Source: Streptococcus oralis subsp. dentisani
GTDB taxonomy: Bacteria; Bacillota; Bacilli; Lactobacillales; Streptococcaceae
Direction: 5' to 3'
DNA: 64,000 nt
Assembly (NCBI RefSeq): GCF_007475365.1
Contig: NZ_CP034442.1
Coordinates: 1,488,001 to 1,552,000, forward strand
Within the stretch, counting starts at the first letter, position 1, and the number at the start of each line of letters is the position of its first letter. This document shows, piece after piece, positions 1 to 9,824 of this stretch. Under the pieces are notes generated by a model, which saw only the letters and a list, made by a program, of their open reading frames with translations, was not told the origin of the DNA and did no database searches. The position numbers and the translations under genes are program-made.

Positions 1-423
1 AAAATTACAGCAAGTGAGGATGGGGTGCTTCACCTTAATCCTGAAACCAGTGATTCTACCATGGTCGCAGAAGGAACCCTGCTAGCCCAACTCTACCCAT
101 CCTTGGAGAAAGAAGGGAAAGCCAAACTCACAGCCTATCTCAGTTCAAAAGATGTTGCAAGGCTTAAGGTAGGTGATTCTGTTCGCTTTACTACAACCAA
201 GGATGCCAACAAAGAGCTCGTTCTTGTTTCTGCGATTACGAATATTGATGCGACAGCTACTAAGACTGAAAAGGGAAATTTCTTTAAAATAGAGGCGGAG
301 ACAAGTCTGACTCCTGAACAAGCAGAAGAGCTTCGCTACGGTTCAGAAGGACGTTTGACACTAATCACAGGAAAGAAAAGTTATCTGCGATACTACTTAG
401 ATCAATTTTTGAACAGAGAATAA
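1..423 (+). CDS. comB: ComB C-terminal part (competence-peptide export accessory protein), 5' truncated by the window
   Basis: The reading frame is open from base 1 and gives the last 140 residues of a membrane-fusion (HlyD-like) protein. ComB works with the ABC transporter ComA to process and export competence-stimulating peptide across the membrane. The visible part is the extracytoplasmic beta-barrel/lipoyl-like tail rich in charged residues, ending [13 protein letters not shown]. The full family is about 450 residues, so roughly two thirds is outside the window. The position directly before purC is the known pneumococcal arrangement comA-comB-purC and supports the call. A terminator hairpin follows at 454-487. 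Confidence 0.85.
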   Translation, partial: KITASEDGVLHLNPETSDSTMVAEGTLLAQLYPSLEKEGKAKLTAYLSSKDVARLKVGDSVRFTTTKDANKELVLVSAITNIDATATKTEKGNFFKIEAETSLTPEQAEELRYGSEGRLTLITGKKSYLRYYLDQFLNRE

Positions 424-453
424 TGTTTGTTTTTAACGCGATATTATACTTTT

Positions 454-487
454 AAAACTGTAAAATGTTTTGATTTTACAGTTTTTC
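454..487 (+). terminator. Rho-independent terminator after comB
   Basis: A 13-bp perfect inverted repeat (arms 454-466 and 473-485) ends in a T run. It separates the competence transport genes from the purine operon. Because the arms begin with A and end with T, it could act in both directions. Confidence 0.85.
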
Positions 488-517
488 TTAATATTTAAAA
501 GAGGTATCTTCGCCGTC

Positions 518-558
518 GTTCGCAAATTCTTGCTATTTCCGTTATTTTGTAGTAGAAT
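518..558 (+). promoter_or_regulatory. purC promoter with PurBox-like half sites
   Basis: TTGCTA (530-535) and TAGAAT (553-558) are separated by 17 bp. GTTCGCAAAT at 518-527 resembles the reverse complement of the streptococcal PurBox (consensus around CCGAAC), and GGCGAACTTT just before the purC start resembles the forward form. PurR activation of pur genes is known in lactic streptococci; whether these degenerate copies work is inference. Confidence 0.5.
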
Positions 559-590
559 GAAGTAAAGAAATACGAAAGGCGAACTTTAAA

Positions 591-1298
591 ATGTCAAAAG
601 AATTGATCTATTCGGGAAAAGCCAAGGATATCTATACAACTGAGGATGAAAATCTCATTATTTCAACTTACAAGGACCAGGCGACTGCTTTCAACGGTGT
701 CAAGAAGGAGCAGATTGCGGGCAAGGGAGTCTTGAATAATCAGATTTCATCTTTTATTTTTGAAAAGTTAAATGCTGCTGGTGTAGCGACTCACTTTGTG
801 GAGAAACTTTCGGACACGGAACAGCTCAATAAAAAGGTTGAGATTATTCCTTTGGAAGTTGTGCTCCGCAACTACACGGCTGGATCATTTTCAAAACGTT
901 TTGGCGTTGATGAAGGTATCGCATTTGAGACTCCAATTGTCGAATTTTACTATAAAAATGATGATTTGGATGATCCCTTTATCAATGACGAGCATGTGAA
1001 ATTCCTTAAAATTGCGGATGACCAGCAGATTGCTTACTTGAAGGAAGAAACCCGTCGTATCAATGAGCTCTTGAAGGCTTGGTTTGCTGAGATTGGCCTT
1101 AAATTGATTGACTTTAAGCTAGAGTTCGGTTTTGACAAGGATGGTAAGATCATCTTGGCAGACGAATTTTCACCAGATAACTGCCGACTTTGGGACGCTG
1201 ACGGTAACCACATGGATAAGGATGTTTTCCGTAGAGGATTGGGAGAACTAACTGATGTTTACGAAGTTGTCTGGGAAAAGTTGCAAGGATTGAAATAA
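591..1298 (+). CDS. purC: Phosphoribosylaminoimidazole-succinocarboxamide (SAICAR) synthase
   Basis: PurC couples aspartate to CAIR with ATP to give SAICAR in de novo purine synthesis in the cytoplasm. The 235-residue product has the family length. It starts [15 protein letters not shown], the conserved nucleotide-binding N terminus, and carries the signature [14 protein letters not shown] near residue 190. The ATG at 591 follows an AAAGGCGA ribosome site. It heads the purine operon; purL follows after 53 bp. An imperfect repeat of the purC 3' end lies in that gap. Confidence 0.97.
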   Translation: MSKELIYSGKAKDIYTTEDENLIISTYKDQATAFNGVKKEQIAGKGVLNNQISSFIFEKLNAAGVATHFVEKLSDTEQLNKKVEIIPLEVVLRNYTAGSFSKRFGVDEGIAFETPIVEFYYKNDDLDDPFINDEHVKFLKIADDQQIAYLKEETRRINELLKAWFAEIGLKLIDFKLEFGFDKDGKIILADEFSPDNCRLWDADGNHMDKDVFRRGLGELTDVYEVVWEKLQGLK

Positions 1299-1354
1299 CA
1301 ACCTAAAGGCTGTTTGGGAACATTGCAAGAGCTGAAATAAAGGAATAAGAATTG

Positions 1355-4300
1355 ATGGATAAACGTATTTTTGTTGAGAAAAAGGCTGATTTTCAGGTTA
1401 AGTCAGAGAGTTTGGTAAGAGAGCTCCAGCACAACTTGGGACTTTCAACTTTGAAAAGTATTCGCATTGTGCAAGTTTATGATGTCTTTGATTTGGCAGA
1501 GGACTTGTTTGCACCTGCAGAGAAGCACATCTTCTCTGAACAGGTGACAGACCATGTCTTGGATGAAGCTGCTGTGCAGGCAGATCTTGCCAACTATGCT
1601 TTTTTTGCCATTGAAAGCCTGCCAGGGCAGTTTGACCAGCGTGCAGCTTCTTCACAGGAAGCCTTGCTTTTGCTGGGAAGTTCGAGTGACGTGACGGTCA
1701 ACACAGCACAATTGTACTTGGTTAATAACGATATTGATGCGACTGAGTTGGAAGCGGTCAAGAACTACCTGCTCAATCCAGTGGATTCTCGTTTCAAGGA
1801 TATCACGACAGGAATTGCCAAGCAGGAATTTTCTGAGTCAGACAAGACAATTCCGAAATTGACTTTCTTTGAAAGCTATACGGCAGAAGACTTTGCCCGC
1901 TACAAGGCCGAGCAAGGTATGGCCATGGAAGTGGATGATTTGCTCTTTATCCAAGATTATTTCAAGTCAATCGGGCGTGTGCCGACGGAAACAGAGCTCA
2001 AGGTTTTGGACACTTACTGGTCTGACCACTGCCGTCACACGACTTTTGAGACGGAGTTGAAACAGATTGATTTCTCAGCTTCTAAATTCCAAAAGCAATT
2101 GCAAGCGACTTATGACAAGTATATTGCCATGCGTGAGGAGCTAGGTCGGTCTGATAAACCACAAACCTTGATGGATATGGCGACTATTTTCGGTCGTTAT
2201 GAGCGTGCCAATGGCCGTTTGGACGACATGGAAGTGTCTGACGAAATCAATGCCTGCTCGGTTGAAATCGAAGTGGACGTTGATGGCGTCAAGGAACCTT
2301 GGCTCCTCATGTTTAAAAACGAAACCCACAACCACCCAACGGAAATCGAACCATTTGGTGGGGCGGCTACTTGTATCGGTGGAGCTATTCGTGACCCATT
2401 GTCAGGTCGCTCATATGTCTACCAAGCTATGCGTATCTCAGGTGCTGGAGATATTACAGCACCGATTTCGGAAACTCGTGCTGGGAAATTGCCGCAACAA
2501 GTCATTTCTAAAACAGCTGCTCACGGTTATTCTTCATACGGGAATCAGATTGGGCTTGCGACGACCTACGTTCGTGAATACTTCCACCCAGGCTTTGTAG
2601 CCAAACGTATGGAGCTTGGTGCAGTTGTCGGTGCAGCTCCAAAGGGCAACGTTGTCCGTGAAAAACCGGAAGCGGGCGATGTCATTATCTTGCTCGGTGG
2701 TAAGACTGGACGTGATGGTGTCGGTGGTGCGACAGGTTCTTCTAAGGTTCAAACAGTTGAGTCTGTAGAGACTGCCGGTGCTGAGGTTCAAAAGGGAAAT
2801 GCCATCGAAGAACGCAAGATTCAGCGCCTCTTCCGTAATGGTGCTGTCACTCGTCTAATCAAGAAATCCAACGACTTTGGTGCTGGTGGTGTCTGTGTAG
2901 CCATCGGTGAATTGGCAGACGGTCTTGAAATCGACCTCAATAAGGTTCCTCTTAAATACCAAGGATTGAACGGTACCGAAATTGCTATTTCTGAATCTCA
3001 AGAACGGATGGCCGTGGTGGTTCGTCCTGAGGATGTAGATACCTTCGTTGCAGAATGTAATAAAGAAAATATTGACGCTGTTGTGGTTGCGACAGTGACT
3101 GAAAAACCAAATCTAGTCATGCACTGGAATGGTGAAACCATCGTCGACTTGGAACGTCGTTTCCTTGATACAAACGGTGTGCGCGTAGTCGTTGATGCCA
3201 AGGTTGTGGACAAGGATGTCAAACTCCCAGAAGAACGCACAACAAGTACTAACACACTTGAAGCAGATACCCTTTCAGTTCTATCTGATCTCAACCATGC
3301 GAGTCAAAAAGGCTTGCAGACCATCTTTGACTGCTCGGTCGGTCGTTCAACGGTCAATCACCCACTTGGTGGTCGCTACCAACTCACACCAACTGAGGCA
3401 TCTGTGCAGAAATTACCAGTTCAACACGGTGTGACTCACACTGCGTCAGTCATGGCGCAAGGATTTAACCCTTATGTGGCAGAATGGTCTCCATACCACG
3501 GTGCTGCTTATGCGGTTATCGAAGCAACTGCTCGTTTAGTGGCTACTGGTGCAAACTGGTCCAAGGCCCGCTTCTCTTATCAAGAGTATTTCGAGCGCAT
3601 GGATAAACAAGCAGATCGTTTCGGTCAGCCAGTAGCAGCTCTTCTAGGCTCTATCGAAGCACAAATCCAACTTGGTTTGCCATCTATCGGTGGTAAGGAC
3701 TCCATGTCTGGTACTTTTGAAGAATTGACTGTACCGCCAACCTTGGTTGCCTTTGGGGTGACAACAGCAGATAGCCGTAAGGTGCTTTCTCCTGAGTTCA
3801 AGACTGCTGGTGAAAACATCTACTACATCCCAGGTCAAGCTCTAGCACAAGAAATTGACTTTGATCTTATCAAGTCTAACTTTGCTCAGTTTGAAGCCAT
3901 CCTAGCTGACCACAAAGTAACATCTGCATCAGCTGTCAAATATGGTGGTGTCCTTGAAAGCTTGGCTCTTGCTACCTTTGGGAACCATATCGGTGCAGAG
4001 GTAACCTTGCCTGAACTTGAAACAGCTTTGACAGCTCAATTGGGTGGATTTGTCTTCACCTCTCATCAAGAAATCGCTGGAGTAGAGAAAATCGGTCAAA
4101 CGAAAGTAGACTTTACACTCCTTGTCAACGGTGTGAAGCTAGATGGACACAAACTTGACAGTGCCTTCCAAGGAAAATTAGAAGAAGTTTACCCAACAGA
4201 ATTTGCCCAATCTAAAGAACTGGACGAAGTTCCAGCTGTCGCTTCTGACGCAGTCATCAAAGCCAAGGAAACTATTGAAAAACCAGTGGTTTACATCCCA

Positions 4301-5080
4301 GTATTCCCAGGAACCAACTCAGAATATGACTCAGCCAAGGCCTTTGAAAAAGAAGGTGCAGAGGTCAACTTAGTACCATTCGTGACCTTGAATGAAGAGG
4401 CCATTGTCAAGGCAGTTGAAACCATGGTTGACAATATCGGCAAGGCAAATATCCTATTCTTTGCAGGTGGTTTCTCAGCTGCGGATGAGCCAGATGGTTC
4501 AGCTAAATTTATTGTCAATATCCTGCTCAATGAAAAAGTGCGTGCAGCCATTGATAGCTTTATCGCTCGTGGTGGCTTGATTATCGGTATTTGTAATGGA
4601 TTCCAGGCCTTGGTCAAATCAGGTCTTCTTCCATACGGGAACTTTGAGGATGCCAGCAGTACTAGTCCAACTCTTTTCTACAATGATGCCAACCAGCACG
4701 TGGCCAAGATGGTGGAAACTCGGATCGCCAATACCAATTCGCCATGGTTGGCTGGTGTGCAAGTGGGCGACATCCATGCTATCCCTGTTTCGCACGGTGA
4801 AGGGAAGTTTGTTGTGACAGCTGAGGAATTTGCGGAGCTCCGTGACAATGGCCAAATCTTCAGCCAATACGTTGACTTTGACGGCAAACCAAGCATGGAC
4901 TCTAAGTACAATCCGAATGGTTCTGTCAATGCCATCGAAGGAATTACCAGCAAGAACGGCCAAATCATCGGTAAAATGGGACACTCAGAACGTTATGAAG
5001 ATGGTCTTTTCCAAAACATCCCAGGAAATAAAGACCAGCACCTGTTCGCGTCAGCTGTGCGTTATTTCACGGGGAAATAA
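1355..5080 (+). CDS. purL: Phosphoribosylformylglycinamidine (FGAM) synthase, large single-chain type
   Basis: PurL converts FGAR plus glutamine to FGAM. At 1241 residues this is the long form, with the N-terminal PurS-like part, the synthetase core (THNHPTEIEPFGGAAT near residue 325) and a C-terminal class I glutaminase. The glutaminase shows the nucleophile in GICNGFQALVKSG and the catalytic GHSERYEDG near the end. A TTG lies three bases upstream at 1352, but the ribosome site AAAGGAATAAG spaces better to the ATG at 1355. purF starts 12 bp after the stop, consistent with one operon. Confidence 0.97.
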   Translation: MDKRIFVEKKADFQVKSESLVRELQHNLGLSTLKSIRIVQVYDVFDLAEDLFAPAEKHIFSEQVTDHVLDEAAVQADLANYAFFAIESLPGQFDQRAASSQEALLLLGSSSDVTVNTAQLYLVNNDIDATELEAVKNYLLNPVDSRFKDITTGIAKQEFSESDKTIPKLTFFESYTAEDFARYKAEQGMAMEVDDLLFIQDYFKSIGRVPTETELKVLDTYWSDHCRHTTFETELKQIDFSASKFQKQLQATYDKYIAMREELGRSDKPQTLMDMATIFGRYERANGRLDDMEVSDEINACSVEIEVDVDGVKEPWLLMFKNETHNHPTEIEPFGGAATCIGGAIRDPLSGRSYVYQAMRISGAGDITAPISETRAGKLPQQVISKTAAHGYSSYGNQIGLATTYVREYFHPGFVAKRMELGAVVGAAPKGNVVREKPEAGDVIILLGGKTGRDGVGGATGSSKVQTVESVETAGAEVQKGNAIEERKIQRLFRNGAVTRLIKKSNDFGAGGVCVAIGELADGLEIDLNKVPLKYQGLNGTEIAISESQERMAVVVRPEDVDTFVAECNKENIDAVVVATVTEKPNLVMHWNGETIVDLERRFLDTNGVRVVVDAKVVDKDVKLPEERTTSTNTLEADTLSVLSDLNHASQKGLQTIFDCSVGRSTVNHPLGGRYQLTPTEASVQKLPVQHGVTHTASVMAQGFNPYVAEWSPYHGAAYAVIEATARLVATGANWSKARFSYQEYFERMDKQADRFGQPVAALLGSIEAQIQLGLPSIGGKDSMSGTFEELTVPPTLVAFGVTTADSRKVLSPEFKTAGENIYYIPGQALAQEIDFDLIKSNFAQFEAILADHKVTSASAVKYGGVLESLALATFGNHIGAEVTLPELETALTAQLGGFVFTSHQEIAGVEKIGQTKVDFTLLVNGVKLDGHKLDSAFQGKLEEVYPTEFAQSKELDEVPAVASDAVIKAKETIEKPVVYIPVFPGTNSEYDSAKAFEKEGAEVNLVPFVTLNEEAIVKAVETMVDNIGKANILFFAGGFSAADEPDGSAKFIVNILLNEKVRAAIDSFIARGGLIIGICNGFQALVKSGLLPYGNFEDASSTSPTLFYNDANQHVAKMVETRIANTNSPWLAGVQVGDIHAIPVSHGEGKFVVTAEEFAELRDNGQIFSQYVDFDGKPSMDSKYNPNGSVNAIEGITSKNGQIIGKMGHSERYEDGLFQNIPGNKDQHLFASAVRYFTGK

Positions 5081-5092
5081 AAGGTATAAAAA

Positions 5093-6535
5093 ATGACATA
5101 CGAAGTAAAATCTCTTAATGAAGAATGTGGTGTTTTCGGTATCTGGGGGCATCCAGATGCTGCTAAATTGACCTATTTTGGTCTCCATAGTCTTCAGCAC
5201 CGTGGTCAGGAGGGGGCAGGAATCCTCTCCAATGATCAAGGACAATTGAAGCGTCATCGTGATATGGGGCTTTTATCAGAAGTGTTCAGAAATCCAGCTA
5301 ATTTGGATAAACTAACTGGAACGAGCGCGATTGGGCATGTGCGTTATGCGACTGCTGGCGAAGCTTCTGTGGATAACATTCAGCCCTTCCTCTTTCGCTT
5401 TCATGATATGCAGTTTGGGCTGGCTCACAATGGGAACCTGACCAATGCAGAATCTCTTAAGAAAGAATTGGAACAAAGAGGTGCTATTTTCAGCTCAACC
5501 TCTGATTCAGAAATCTTAGCCCACCTCATTCGTCGGAGTCACAATCCGAACTTGATGGGTAAAATCAAGGAAGCACTCAGTCTTGTCAAAGGTGGCTTTG
5601 CTTATATCTTGCTTTTTGAGGACAAGTTGATTGCGGCGCTTGACCCTAATGGCTTCCGTCCGCTTTCGATTGGGAAAATGACCAACGGAGCGGTAGTGGT
5701 TTCCTCCGAAACCTGTGCTTTTGAAGTTATTGGTGCTGAGTGGATCCGAGATTTGAAGCCTGGAGAGATTGTGATCATTGATGATAAGGGCATCCAGTAT
5801 GATAGCTATACAGATGATACACAGTTGGCGATTTGCTCTATGGAGTATATCTATTTTGCTCGCCCTGACTCTAACATTCATGGTGTTAATGTCCATACAG
5901 CTCGCAAACGTATGGGGGCTCAATTGGCGCGTGAATTTAAGCACGAAGCGGATATCGTGGTCGGTGTGCCAAATTCCTCACTCAGCGCAGCTATGGGATT
6001 TGCGGAAGAGTCTGGTCTGCCAAATGAAATGGGTCTCATCAAAAACCAATACACCCAACGCACCTTTATCCAACCGACTCAAGAATTGCGGGAGCAAGGG
6101 GTGCGGATGAAACTGTCTGCTGTTTCGGGTGTTGTCAAAGGCAAACGTGTGGTTATGATTGATGATTCCATTGTTCGTGGGACAACCTCTCGCCGTATCG
6201 TTCAGCTTTTGAAAGAAGCGGGGGCTTCTGAAGTTCACGTTGCTATTGGCAGTCCAGCGCTAGCTTATCCATGTTTCTACGGGATTGATATCCAGACGCG
6301 TCAGGAGCTGATTGCTGCCAATCATACGGTCGAAGAAACTCGCCAAATCATTGGAGCAGATAGCCTGACCTATCTTTCTGTTGAAGGTTTGATTGATTCG
6401 ATTGGTATTGAAACAGATGCGCCGAACGGTGGTCTCTGTGTCGCTTACTTTGACGGCGACTACCCAACTCCTCTCTACGACTATGAGGAAGACTATCGTA
6501 GAAGTTTGGAAGAAAAGACCAGTTTTTACAAATAG
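5093..6535 (+). CDS. purF: Amidophosphoribosyltransferase
   Basis: PurF makes the first committed step of purine synthesis, phosphoribosylamine from PRPP and glutamine. The 480-residue protein has an 11-residue propeptide before Cys12 (NEECGVFGIWGH), the N-terminal nucleophile of the class II glutaminase after processing. The PRPP-binding loop is RVVMIDDSIVRGTTSRR near residue 355. The ATG follows AAAGGTATAAAAA. It sits between purL and purM on the same strand. Its length and ends match the family. Confidence 0.97.
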   Translation: MTYEVKSLNEECGVFGIWGHPDAAKLTYFGLHSLQHRGQEGAGILSNDQGQLKRHRDMGLLSEVFRNPANLDKLTGTSAIGHVRYATAGEASVDNIQPFLFRFHDMQFGLAHNGNLTNAESLKKELEQRGAIFSSTSDSEILAHLIRRSHNPNLMGKIKEALSLVKGGFAYILLFEDKLIAALDPNGFRPLSIGKMTNGAVVVSSETCAFEVIGAEWIRDLKPGEIVIIDDKGIQYDSYTDDTQLAICSMEYIYFARPDSNIHGVNVHTARKRMGAQLAREFKHEADIVVGVPNSSLSAAMGFAEESGLPNEMGLIKNQYTQRTFIQPTQELREQGVRMKLSAVSGVVKGKRVVMIDDSIVRGTTSRRIVQLLKEAGASEVHVAIGSPALAYPCFYGIDIQTRQELIAANHTVEETRQIIGADSLTYLSVEGLIDSIGIETDAPNGGLCVAYFDGDYPTPLYDYEEDYRRSLEEKTSFYK

Positions 6536-6575
6536 GCGGATAACGATTTTCCATTAAAGGAAAGGAATGAATAAA

Positions 6576-7598
6576 ATGACGAATAAAAATGCTTATGCCC
6601 AGTCGGGTGTGGATGTTGAAGCGGGTTATGAAGTAGTTGAACGAATAAAAAAACATGTGGCTCGTACGGAGCGTGCAGGTGTTATGGGAGCTCTTGGTGG
6701 TTTTGGTGGTATGTTTGACCTTTCAAAAACAGGTGTCAAAGAACCTGTCTTGATCTCAGGGACTGACGGTGTCGGAACCAAGCTCATGCTGGCCATCAAA
6801 TACGACAAGCATGATACCATCGGTCAGGACTGTGTGGCCATGTGTGTCAATGATATCATCGCTGCAGGTGCGGAGCCCCTCTATTTCCTTGACTACGTAG
6901 CGACAGGGAAGAATGAACCAGCTAAACTAGAACAAGTCGTTGCTGGTGTGGCAGAAGGTTGTGTGCAGGCAGGCGCTGCCCTCATCGGTGGGGAAACAGC
7001 TGAAATGCCTGGTATGTATGGCGCAGATGACTACGACTTGGCTGGTTTTGCAGTCGGCGTGGCTGAAAAATCTCAAATCATTGACGGCTCAAAGGTGGCA
7101 GAAGGCGATGTTCTTCTCGGACTTGCTTCGAGTGGGATTCACTCCAATGGTTACTCACTCGTGCGTCGTGTTTTTGCCGACTATACAGGTGAGGAAGTCT
7201 TACCAGAATTGGAAGGCAAGAAACTCAAGGAAGTCCTTCTTGAGCCGACTCGTATCTATGTCAAGGCTGTCTTGCCACTCATCAAGGAAGGCTTGGTAAA
7301 CGGTATTGCCCACATCACAGGTGGTGGTTTCATCGAGAATATCCCTCGTATGTTTGCAGACGATCTAGCAGCAGAAATCGAAGAAGATAAAGTTCCAGTT
7401 CTTCCGATTTTCAAAGCCCTTGAAAAATACGGTCAGATCAAGCACGAAGAAATGTTTGAAATCTTCAATATGGGTGTGGGCCTCATGTTGGCAGTTAGCC
7501 TTGAAAATGTAGGTCGAGTCGAGGAATTGCTGGATGAACCAGTCTATGAAATTGGTCGCATCGTCAAGAAAGAAAACGAAAGTGTCATCATCAAATGA
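6576..7598 (+). CDS. purM: Phosphoribosylformylglycinamidine cyclo-ligase (AIR synthase)
   Basis: PurM closes the imidazole ring of AIR from FGAM and ATP. The N-terminal SGTDGVGTK loop, the [11 protein letters not shown] motif and [10 protein letters not shown] are all present. Two in-frame ATGs exist, 6567 and 6576. The second gives the 340-residue product [11 protein letters not shown], with AAGGA at a more usual distance, so I chose it; the first adds only three residues. The stop overlaps the purN start by 4 bp, which suggests translational coupling. Confidence 0.95.
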   Translation: MTNKNAYAQSGVDVEAGYEVVERIKKHVARTERAGVMGALGGFGGMFDLSKTGVKEPVLISGTDGVGTKLMLAIKYDKHDTIGQDCVAMCVNDIIAAGAEPLYFLDYVATGKNEPAKLEQVVAGVAEGCVQAGAALIGGETAEMPGMYGADDYDLAGFAVGVAEKSQIIDGSKVAEGDVLLGLASSGIHSNGYSLVRRVFADYTGEEVLPELEGKKLKEVLLEPTRIYVKAVLPLIKEGLVNGIAHITGGGFIENIPRMFADDLAAEIEEDKVPVLPIFKALEKYGQIKHEEMFEIFNMGVGLMLAVSLENVGRVEELLDEPVYEIGRIVKKENESVIIK

Positions 7599-8140
7599 AA
7601 AAAATAGCGGTTTTTGCCTCTGGTAATGGCTCAAATTTTCAGGTGATTGCCGAAGAATTTCCGGTGGAGTTTGTTTTTTCAGACCATCGTGACGCCTATG
7701 TGCTGGAACGTGCAGACAAGCTCGGCGTCCTGTCCTATGCTTTTGAACTCAAGGAGTTTGAGAACAAGGCGGACTACGAAGCAGCTCTTGTCGAGCTCTT
7801 GGAAGAACACCAGATTGACTTGGTTTGTTTGGCGGGTTATATGAAAATCGTCGGCCCAACCTTATTGGCGGCTTATGAAGGTCGAATTATCAACATTCAT
7901 CCGGCCTACCTGCCAGAATTTCCAGGAGCTCATGGGATTGAGGATGCTTGGGATGCTGGTGTCGCTGAGAGTGGCGTGACCATTCACTGGGTGGACTCCG
8001 GTGTGGATACAGGCAAGGTCATCAAACAAGTTCGTGTGCCAAGGCTCGCTGATGATGACATCGAAAGCTTTGAAGCTCGCATTCATGAGGCTGAGTACAA
8101 GTTGTATCCAGAGGTTATTAGAGAATTGTTGGATAAGTAA
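7595..8140 (+). CDS. purN: Phosphoribosylglycinamide formyltransferase, folate dependent
   Basis: PurN formylates GAR with 10-formyl-tetrahydrofolate. The 181-residue protein has the N-terminal ASGNGSNFQ phosphate loop, the catalytic region [17 protein letters not shown] with Asn and His near residues 98-110, and the downstream acidic [11 protein letters not shown]. The start overlaps the purM stop as ATGA. purH follows at once. Nothing unusual is seen. Confidence 0.96.
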   Translation: MKKIAVFASGNGSNFQVIAEEFPVEFVFSDHRDAYVLERADKLGVLSYAFELKEFENKADYEAALVELLEEHQIDLVCLAGYMKIVGPTLLAAYEGRIINIHPAYLPEFPGAHGIEDAWDAGVAESGVTIHWVDSGVDTGKVIKQVRVPRLADDDIESFEARIHEAEYKLYPEVIRELLDK

Positions 8141-8155
8141 ATGAAAGGAAATAAC

Positions 8156-9703
8156 ATGACTAAACGCGCCTTAATCAGCGTCTCAGACAAAGTGGGCATT
8201 GTTGAATTTGCCCAAGAACTTAAAAAACTTGGTTGGGAGATTATCTCGACAGGTGGGACAAAGGTTACCCTTGATAATGCTGGTGTGGAGACCATTGCAA
8301 TTGATGATGTGACGGGCTTCCCAGAAATGATGGATGGCCGTGTCAAGACCCTTCACCCAAATATCCATGGTGGGCTCCTCGCTCGTCGTGATCTCGATAG
8401 CCACCTTGAGGCGGCTAAGGACAATCAGATCGAGCTCATTGACCTTGTTGTGGTCAACCTTTATCCTTTCAAGGAAACGATTCTCAAACCAGATGTGACT
8501 TACGCTGATGCGGTGGAAAATATCGATATCGGTGGGCCATCTATGCTTCGTTCAGCAGCGAAGAACCATGCCAGCGTGACAGTTGTGGTAGACCCTGCTG
8601 ACTATGCAGTGGTTTTGGACGAATTGGCAGCAAATGGTGAAACGACTTATGAAACTCGTCAACGTTTGGCAGCCAAGGTTTTCCGTCACACAGCAGCTTA
8701 TGATGCCTTGATTGCAGAGTATTTCACAGCTCAAGTTGGAGAAAGCAAACCTGAAAAGCTCACTTTGACCTACGACCTCAAGCAACCAATGCGTTATGGG
8801 GAAAATCCTCAACAGGATGCGGACTTCTATCAAAAAGCTTTTCCAACGGATTACTCAATTGCATCAGCGAAACAGCTCAATGGTAAGGAATTGTCCTTTA
8901 ACAATATCCGTGATGCTGATGCGGCTATCCGTATCATTCGTGATTTTAAAGACCGTCCAACTGTTGTGGCCCTCAAACATATGAATCCATGTGGAATCGG
9001 TCAGGCTGATGACATCGAAACTGCTTGGGATTACGCTTATGAGTCTGACCCAGTGTCTATCTTTGGCGGAATTGTCGTCCTTAATCGTGAGGTGGATGCT
9101 GCGACAGCTGAGAAGATGCACGGCGTTTTCCTCGAGATCATCATCGCACCGAGCTATACAGATGAAGCGCTGGCCATTTTGACCAACAAAAAGAAAAACT
9201 TACGTATCCTTGCCTTACCATTTGATGCTCAAGATGCTAGTGAGGTAGAGGCAGAATACACAGGCGTGGTTGGTGGACTTCTTGTGCAAAACCAAGACGT
9301 GGTTAAGGAAAGCCCGGCTGACTGGCAAGTGGTGAGCAAGCGCCAGCCGACCGAGACAGAAGCGACTGCTCTTGAGTTCGCTTGGAAAGCTATCAAGTAC
9401 GTCAAATCAAACGGTATCATCGTGACTAATGACCACATGACACTTGGTGTTGGCCCTGGTCAAACCAATCGTGTGGCTTCTGTTCGTATCGCCATTGATC
9501 AGGCTAAAGATCGTCTTGATGGTGCTGTTCTTGCTTCCGACGCCTTCTTCCCATTTGCGGATAACGTGGAAGAAATCGCTAAAGCAGGTATCAAGGCCAT
9601 CATCCAGCCAGGGGGCTCTGTCCGTGACCAAGAGTCAATCGAAGCGGCTGATAAATACGGCTTGACTATGGTCTTTACAGGAGTGAGACATTTTAGACAT
9701 TAA
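8156..9703 (+). CDS. purH: Bifunctional AICAR transformylase / IMP cyclohydrolase
   Basis: PurH does the last two steps to IMP. The N-terminal cyclohydrolase (MGS-like) domain begins [19 protein letters not shown], and the C-terminal transformylase carries [11 protein letters not shown] with the Lys-His pair near residue 267. The ATG at 8156 has AAAGGAAAT directly upstream and gives 515 residues, the usual length. An in-frame ATG at 8141, touching the purN stop, would put the ribosome site inside the gene and is less likely. A terminator hairpin follows. Confidence 0.96.
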   Translation: MTKRALISVSDKVGIVEFAQELKKLGWEIISTGGTKVTLDNAGVETIAIDDVTGFPEMMDGRVKTLHPNIHGGLLARRDLDSHLEAAKDNQIELIDLVVVNLYPFKETILKPDVTYADAVENIDIGGPSMLRSAAKNHASVTVVVDPADYAVVLDELAANGETTYETRQRLAAKVFRHTAAYDALIAEYFTAQVGESKPEKLTLTYDLKQPMRYGENPQQDADFYQKAFPTDYSIASAKQLNGKELSFNNIRDADAAIRIIRDFKDRPTVVALKHMNPCGIGQADDIETAWDYAYESDPVSIFGGIVVLNREVDAATAEKMHGVFLEIIIAPSYTDEALAILTNKKKNLRILALPFDAQDASEVEAEYTGVVGGLLVQNQDVVKESPADWQVVSKRQPTETEATALEFAWKAIKYVKSNGIIVTNDHMTLGVGPGQTNRVASVRIAIDQAKDRLDGAVLASDAFFPFADNVEEIAKAGIKAIIQPGGSVRDQESIEAADKYGLTMVFTGVRHFRH

Positions 9704-9710
9704 GAACGTT

Positions 9711-9746
9711 AAAGGGAAGAAAACAGTTTCTTTCCTTTTTTTGATT
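9711..9746 (+). terminator. Rho-independent terminator after purH
   Basis: A 12-bp stem (9711-9722 with 9727-9738, one G-U pair) is followed by a run of seven Ts. It ends the purC-purH transcript, so purD has its own promoter. Confidence 0.8.
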
Positions 9747-9763
9747 AAAAGGCAGAACGAAAC

Positions 9764-9792
9764 GAGATTAAAGCGAACGTTTGTGTTATAAT
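9764..9792 (+). promoter_or_regulatory. purD promoter with extended -10
   Basis: TATAAT at 9787-9792 is preceded by TGT at the extended -10 position. GCGAACGTT at 9773-9781 and CAGAACGAAAC further upstream resemble PurBox cores. The -35 is poor, which is common for an activated promoter. PurR control is inference. Confidence 0.5.
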
Positions 9793-9824
9793 ATTAGTAA
9801 ATAATTCGCAAAAGAGGTTGTAAG

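Noticed and set aside
4619..4984. Antisense ORF inside purL
   Set aside because: Lies opposite the conserved glutaminase domain; composition is that of a reverse-frame shadow.
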